A stretch of 64,000 nt of DNA, from contig NZ_CP107917.1 in NCBI RefSeq assembly GCF_036014175.1, forward strand, positions 3,782,001 through 3,846,000, read 5' to 3'. Below the pieces are notes generated by a model. That model ran no database searches. It was not told where the DNA came from and saw only the letters and a program-made list of their open reading frames with translations. Made by a program: the position numbers and the translations under genes. This DNA is from Streptomyces sp. NBC_00443 (lineage in GTDB: Bacteria > Actinomycetota > Actinomycetes > Streptomycetales > Streptomycetaceae). Of this stretch, positions 60,430 to 64,000 are shown piece by piece (position 1 is the first letter of the stretch; every line of letters starts with the position of its first letter).

Positions 60430-61551
60430 TCAGGGGAGCAGCTTCGGCTTCTTCTTCCCGGCCACGTCCTCCACCCAGCCGCACAGCAGGACGAACACCG
60501 CGATCAGGACCCAGCCGATGCCGAACATGAACCACTGGCTCTCCAGCGGCAGGTACTTCTCGAACGCGGGCACGTTCCAGAACCGGTCGATCAGCGGGAC
60601 GGCGAGGATCAGGGCGATCTCGTGCCAGAGGTAGATCGTCACGGCACGGGCGTTGAAGACGGTGACGAGGCGGTCGAGGGGGCGGACCCGGGTCAGCCGG
60701 GCGAAGTCGATGCGGAAGTACTCCTTCGCGTACATCAGCAGCGTCACATAGCCCGCCGACCAGAACGCCTGGGCGAGAGGGATGTCGTCGAGGTCGTACG
60801 ATCCCGTCTCGGCCTGGTGCGTGAAGGCGTACCAGCCGCCGTACGCGATCGCCGCGAGTGAGAGGACGGCGACGGCGAACGGCTTGAGGCGGCGCAGGAC
60901 GCCGTCGCGGTGCGCGAAGCCGAGGATCCAGCAGAAGAGGAACGTGGCGAGGTCGGTGAGTGCGCTGCCGAACCGGTTGTCCGGGGGCTCCCACAGGAAG
61001 TGGACGACGAGGATCGGCGCCAGGGACAGGAGCAGGACGAACGCCGGGGCCAGGCGGAAGACGCGCAGCAGGAGCGGGGAGAGCAGGACGAACCAGAGGT
61101 ACGTCCGCAGGTACCAGAGGATCTCCCAGGCCTGCTCGGCCCACGCGTTGCCCGGCGGGTCGCCGAGCGGGACGATCCAGTAGACGATCTGCCAGCCCGG
61201 CATCCAGTCGTGGATCAGCATCGCCACGACCACGAAGACGCCCCAGAACCAGAAGGGCGGCAGGAGCCGCCGCATCCGGCTGCGGACCACCTTGAGCGCC
61301 GGGCGCTCCAGGGACTTCGCCATCAGGGTGCCGGCCAGGGCGAACATGACTCCCATCGAGGGGAAGACCATGCCCGCCCAGGCCCAGCCGAAGGTGTGGT
61401 AGGTGACCACGCGGATGAGGGCGACGGCTCGGAGGGTGTCGAAGTAGCGGTCCCTGGCGGGAGGCTCGGGCCGCGGATCCAGGTGGGGATCACCGGTGTC
61501 CGTCGCAGCGGCAACCGGCGTGGCAAGCGCCCCTCTCCTGTGCGCCCCCAC
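60430..61551 (-). CDS. Acyltransferase-3 family membrane protein (OafA/YrhL-like)
   Basis: This 373-residue membrane protein has ten or so helices. RYFDTLRAVALIRVVTYHTFGWAW contains the conserved R and catalytic histidine of the acyltransferase-3 family, and RSRMRRLLPPFWFWG the second conserved arginine block. These enzymes O-acetylate or otherwise acylate extracellular polysaccharides. One base separates it from the upstream deacetylase/glycosyltransferase gene, so both likely act on one polymer. Confidence 0.88.
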   Translation of the reverse strand: MGAHRRGALATPVAAATDTGDPHLDPRPEPPARDRYFDTLRAVALIRVVTYHTFGWAWAGMVFPSMGVMFALAGTLMAKSLERPALKVVRSRMRRLLPPFWFWGVFVVVAMLIHDWMPGWQIVYWIVPLGDPPGNAWAEQAWEILWYLRTYLWFVLLSPLLLRVFRLAPAFVLLLSLAPILVVHFLWEPPDNRFGSALTDLATFLFCWILGFAHRDGVLRRLKPFAVAVLSLAAIAYGGWYAFTHQAETGSYDLDDIPLAQAFWSAGYVTLLMYAKEYFRIDFARLTRVRPLDRLVTVFNARAVTIYLWHEIALILAVPLIDRFWNVPAFEKYLPLESQWFMFGIGWVLIAVFVLLCGWVEDVAGKKKPKLLP

Positions 61552-61552
61552 C

Positions 61553-63871
61553 TCAGCTCACCCCCGCCGGCGTTCCGACCTCGCCGGTGCGCTTCAGTTT
61601 CTGCCAGCGCAGGCGGCCGCCCGTCATGGCGGTGATGCAGGAGTGGATGAGGACGAGGTACATCATCTGCCGGTAGGCGAGTTGCTGGAGGGGCATCATC
61701 AGCAGGTAGCGGTACTGCTCGCGGTCCAGGCGGAAGGCGTACGCGGCGCAGACCAGCTGCACGGCGAGCACCGCCAGCCAGGCCAGCAGGGCCGCCTTGA
61801 AGTCGACGAAGATCATCGAGTAGACGGTGAAGACGTCGATGAGCGGCGCGAAGACCGGCGTGACGATCTGGAAGATGACGACGAGAGGCATGCCGACCCG
61901 GCCGAAGCGGCCCGAAGGCCCCTTGTCCGTCAGGGACTTGCGGTGCTTCCACAGCGCCTGCATCGTGCCGTAGGACCAGCGGTAGCGCTGCGACCACAGC
62001 TGCTTCAGCGAACCCGGCGCCTCCGTCCACGCGCGCGCGTGCTCCTGGTAGACGACCCGCCAGCCCGCGCGGTGCATGGCGATGGTGATGTCCGTGTCCT
62101 CGGCGAGCGTGTCCTCGCTCATGCCACCGACCTCCAGCACCGCCTCCCGGCGGAACGCGCCGATCGCGCCGGGGATGGTGGGCATGCAGCGCAGCAGGTC
62201 GTACATACGGCGGTCCAGGTTGAAGCCCATCACGTACTCGATGTGCTGCCAGGCGCCGATGACCGTTTTGCGGTTGCCGACCTTGGCGTTGCCGGCGACC
62301 GCGCCGACCCCGGGGTCGGCGAAGGGCTGCACCAGCTGCCGTACGGTGTCCGGCTCGAAGACCGTGTCGCCGTCCATCATCACGACGATGTCGTAACTGG
62401 CGCTGCGCACACCGTTGTTCAGCGCGGCCGGCTTGCCCGCGTTCTCCTGGCGGATGACGCGGACGTTGGTCATGCCGAGTTCGTGGGCCGCGTTCCGGGC
62501 GATCTCGGAGGTGCCGTCCGTCGAGCCGTCGTCGACCACGATGATCTCGATCGGATGGGTGCTCTTCGCCAGTGACTCAAGGGTGTTGGCGATGCACTCC
62601 TTCTCGTTGTAAGCCGGGACGATCACGCTCACCGGCTGATGGACAGCAGGCCCCCAGCTGAACCGGCGCTTGTTGCGCTGCCGGTAGTGGCGGCGGGCGA
62701 GGATCAGCATCATGCCGAACCGGCCCATGACGGCGACGCCGACGACGAGGAGGCCGACCGACAGGACCGGCACCGTCCATTCGGCGACGGCCACGGCCCC
62801 GATCAGGGCCTTGCCCTCGTACAGCGTCGCGCCGGTGGCCTCTCGGTGGGCGGCCTGGAGGCTCGAAGCCCCCGCACCGGCCTGCCCGTTCGACCCCTGC
62901 CGGGCCGTCTGGCCATCAGGCTGCTGCCCGCCTGTCCGAGCGCCACCCGCCTGAACTCCACCGGCCCCCGCCTGCTGACCGCCCGCCGACTCCTCCTCCT
63001 GGATGGCGCCGCTGATCGTCGTGAAGGTGTAGCCCTTCGCCTTCATCTTCTCGATGTACGTCGGCAGCGCCTTGATCGTCTGTGACCGCTCGCCTCCCGC
63101 GTCGTGGAAGAGGACGGACGCGCCCTCGCCGTCGTCCGGCGTCGCCCACTTGATGATCTTCGAGACGCCGGGCCGCTTCCAGTCGTCGCTGTCGGTGTCG
63201 ACGAAGACGCTGGTGTAGCCCTGCTCGCCGAGCTTCTTGTAGACGGGCCAGCTGTAGTTGTCGATGGCGTCCGTCTCCGAGGAGTACGGCGCCCGGAAGA
63301 GCGTGGTCGTGATGCCGGCCGCGCCCGCGAGGGCCAGCTGGGTCTGCTGCATCTCGCGGTTGACGCGGGCGTCGCTCTGGTAGGAGAGGTCGACGTGGGT
63401 GAAGGTGTGGATGCCCACCTCGTTGCCCTGCTCGACCAGGTCCGCGACGATCCCCGGGTAGCGCGAGACCATCGAACCGACCAGGAAGAACGTGGCGGGG
63501 ATGTCGTACTTCTTCAGGATCGCCAGCACTTGCGGCGTCCAGGTGGGGTTCGGACCGTCGTCGAAGGTGAGCGCGATCGTCTTGTCCGGGACGGAGACGG
63601 TGGTGGCCTGACCGCCCCGGAAGGTGAGGATCGGCCCGCCGTCGAGGACCTTGTCGGGGACCTGGCTGGAGCTGGCGCCGGTACGCACGCGCTGGTCGCC
63701 ACCGACCTCGGCGCGCAGATAGCCGTCGAGCAGCATGACGCTGGTCAGCGCCAGCAGGAGCAGTCCGGCGAGGATGACGCGCGGTTTCTGCAGCGCCGCG
63801 GCCTTACCCGCCGCCCGCTGGATCCGCGTGGGGGCGCGGCGGCGGCCGCGTGAGGGAGTCGTCGTAGTCAT
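61553..63871 (-). CDS. Fusion of polysaccharide deacetylase and family 2 glycosyltransferase
   Basis: This 772-residue membrane enzyme has an N-terminal helix (~30-48) and then a NodB-type deacetylase domain with TFDDGPNPTWTP, the metal histidines of HTFTHVDL and RAPYSSETD (~95-290). A Gly/Gln-rich linker follows, then two helices and a processive GT2 synthase domain: VDDGSTDGTS, MMDGDTVFEPD, EDTDITIAMH and the QRYRW motif, ending in several helices. It probably makes and de-N-acetylates a beta-linked N-acetylglucosamine polymer, like PgaB and PgaC in one chain. The acyltransferase gene follows directly. Confidence 0.92.
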   Translation of the reverse strand: MTTTTPSRGRRRAPTRIQRAAGKAAALQKPRVILAGLLLLALTSVMLLDGYLRAEVGGDQRVRTGASSSQVPDKVLDGGPILTFRGGQATTVSVPDKTIALTFDDGPNPTWTPQVLAILKKYDIPATFFLVGSMVSRYPGIVADLVEQGNEVGIHTFTHVDLSYQSDARVNREMQQTQLALAGAAGITTTLFRAPYSSETDAIDNYSWPVYKKLGEQGYTSVFVDTDSDDWKRPGVSKIIKWATPDDGEGASVLFHDAGGERSQTIKALPTYIEKMKAKGYTFTTISGAIQEEESAGGQQAGAGGVQAGGARTGGQQPDGQTARQGSNGQAGAGASSLQAAHREATGATLYEGKALIGAVAVAEWTVPVLSVGLLVVGVAVMGRFGMMLILARRHYRQRNKRRFSWGPAVHQPVSVIVPAYNEKECIANTLESLAKSTHPIEIIVVDDGSTDGTSEIARNAAHELGMTNVRVIRQENAGKPAALNNGVRSASYDIVVMMDGDTVFEPDTVRQLVQPFADPGVGAVAGNAKVGNRKTVIGAWQHIEYVMGFNLDRRMYDLLRCMPTIPGAIGAFRREAVLEVGGMSEDTLAEDTDITIAMHRAGWRVVYQEHARAWTEAPGSLKQLWSQRYRWSYGTMQALWKHRKSLTDKGPSGRFGRVGMPLVVIFQIVTPVFAPLIDVFTVYSMIFVDFKAALLAWLAVLAVQLVCAAYAFRLDREQYRYLLMMPLQQLAYRQMMYLVLIHSCITAMTGGRLRWQKLKRTGEVGTPAGVS

Positions 63872-63890
63872 GGGTGTGGGTGCGTTCCGG

Positions 63891-64000
63891 TCAGTCGGCG
63901 GCGGCCTGGGAGGCGGACACGGTCGGGGCGGCGCCGGGCGGCTCGCCGGTCGCGGTGCCCGTCGGCGGCGTGCCGGAGTGCTTCACGGGCGGGGTGCCGG
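63891..64000 (-). CDS. C-terminal end of a further gene (Pro/Thr-rich tail)
   Basis: An open frame enters from the window edge and stops at TGA 63893-63891, 19 bp before the deacetylase/synthase gene. The visible 36 residues read GTPPVKHSGTPPTGT...VSASQAAAD: a Pro/Thr/Gly-rich tail typical of linkers in secreted or membrane proteins. The close spacing suggests it is the preceding gene in the same operon. No domain is visible. Confidence 0.45.
   Translation of the reverse strand, partial: GTPPVKHSGTPPTGTATGEPPGAAPTVSASQAAAD

Overview
The window looks like the chromosomal core of a Streptomyces species. GC is very high, third codon positions are strongly GC-biased, GTG starts and 4-bp GTGA/ATGA stop-start overlaps are common, and the gene set is typical of that genus. 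It includes a 14-gene nuoA-N operon, a second partial nuo cluster, fused KorA, HxlR/QorB, a griseus-type aminopeptidase, a c-di-AMP riboswitch before a LysM/transglycosylase gene, and a geranylgeranyl-reductase family oxidoreductase. The species cannot be fixed from sequence reading alone.

Layout. 1-3911 (minus strand): the start of a second complex I cluster, nuoA2-B2-C2-H2 and the first 31 codons of nuoI2. 4249-7993: two paralogous sensor kinases and one LuxR-type response regulator. 8280-11280: korA-korB (2-oxoacid:ferredoxin oxidoreductase). 11355-19363: HxlR regulator/QorB pair, RarD permease, VOC protein, secreted M28 aminopeptidase, TPR protein, P-loop-like protein and an amidase-family protein. 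19446-24709: flavoprotein reductase, an ABC-2 exporter with a LolA-like protein, and a frameshifted CHRD protein. 25009-36614: long-chain polyprenyl diphosphate synthase, POT peptide transporter with a CocE/S15 peptidase, riboswitch-controlled LysM/SLT protein, HAD phosphatase, fumarylacetoacetase, M56 peptidase and RecQ. 36891-52896 (minus): the complete nuoA-N operon with a Rex-type operator upstream. 53640-64000: NLP/P60 peptidase, Tat-exported FAD oxidoreductase, peptide deformylase, a MITE-like element, geranylgeranyl-reductase family protein, GNAT, PASTA protein, menaquinone methyltransferase MenG, an acyltransferase, a polysaccharide deacetylase/GT2 fusion, and the tail of one more gene.

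How the genes fit together. Much of the window concerns menaquinone-linked respiration: full complex I, a second complex I lineage beside a ferredoxin-reducing KorAB, a prenyl-chain synthase, the ring methyltransferase, and a probable prenyl-chain reductase. A second theme is the cell envelope: the c-di-AMP controlled transglycosylase, NLP/P60 peptidase, PASTA protein, and polysaccharide deacetylase/synthase with its acyltransferase.

Main points for a second look. Single-base frameshifts break nuoC and nuoD about 210 bp apart, and a third separates the CHRD protein from its signal peptide; all three sit in short G/C runs, so assembly error must be excluded. A 213-bp MITE-like element supplies the stop codon of the deformylase gene. 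NuoC2 carries a roughly 400-residue disordered, repeat-built tail. Several clear palindromic operators are present. No CRISPR array, prophage, tRNA or rRNA gene was seen.
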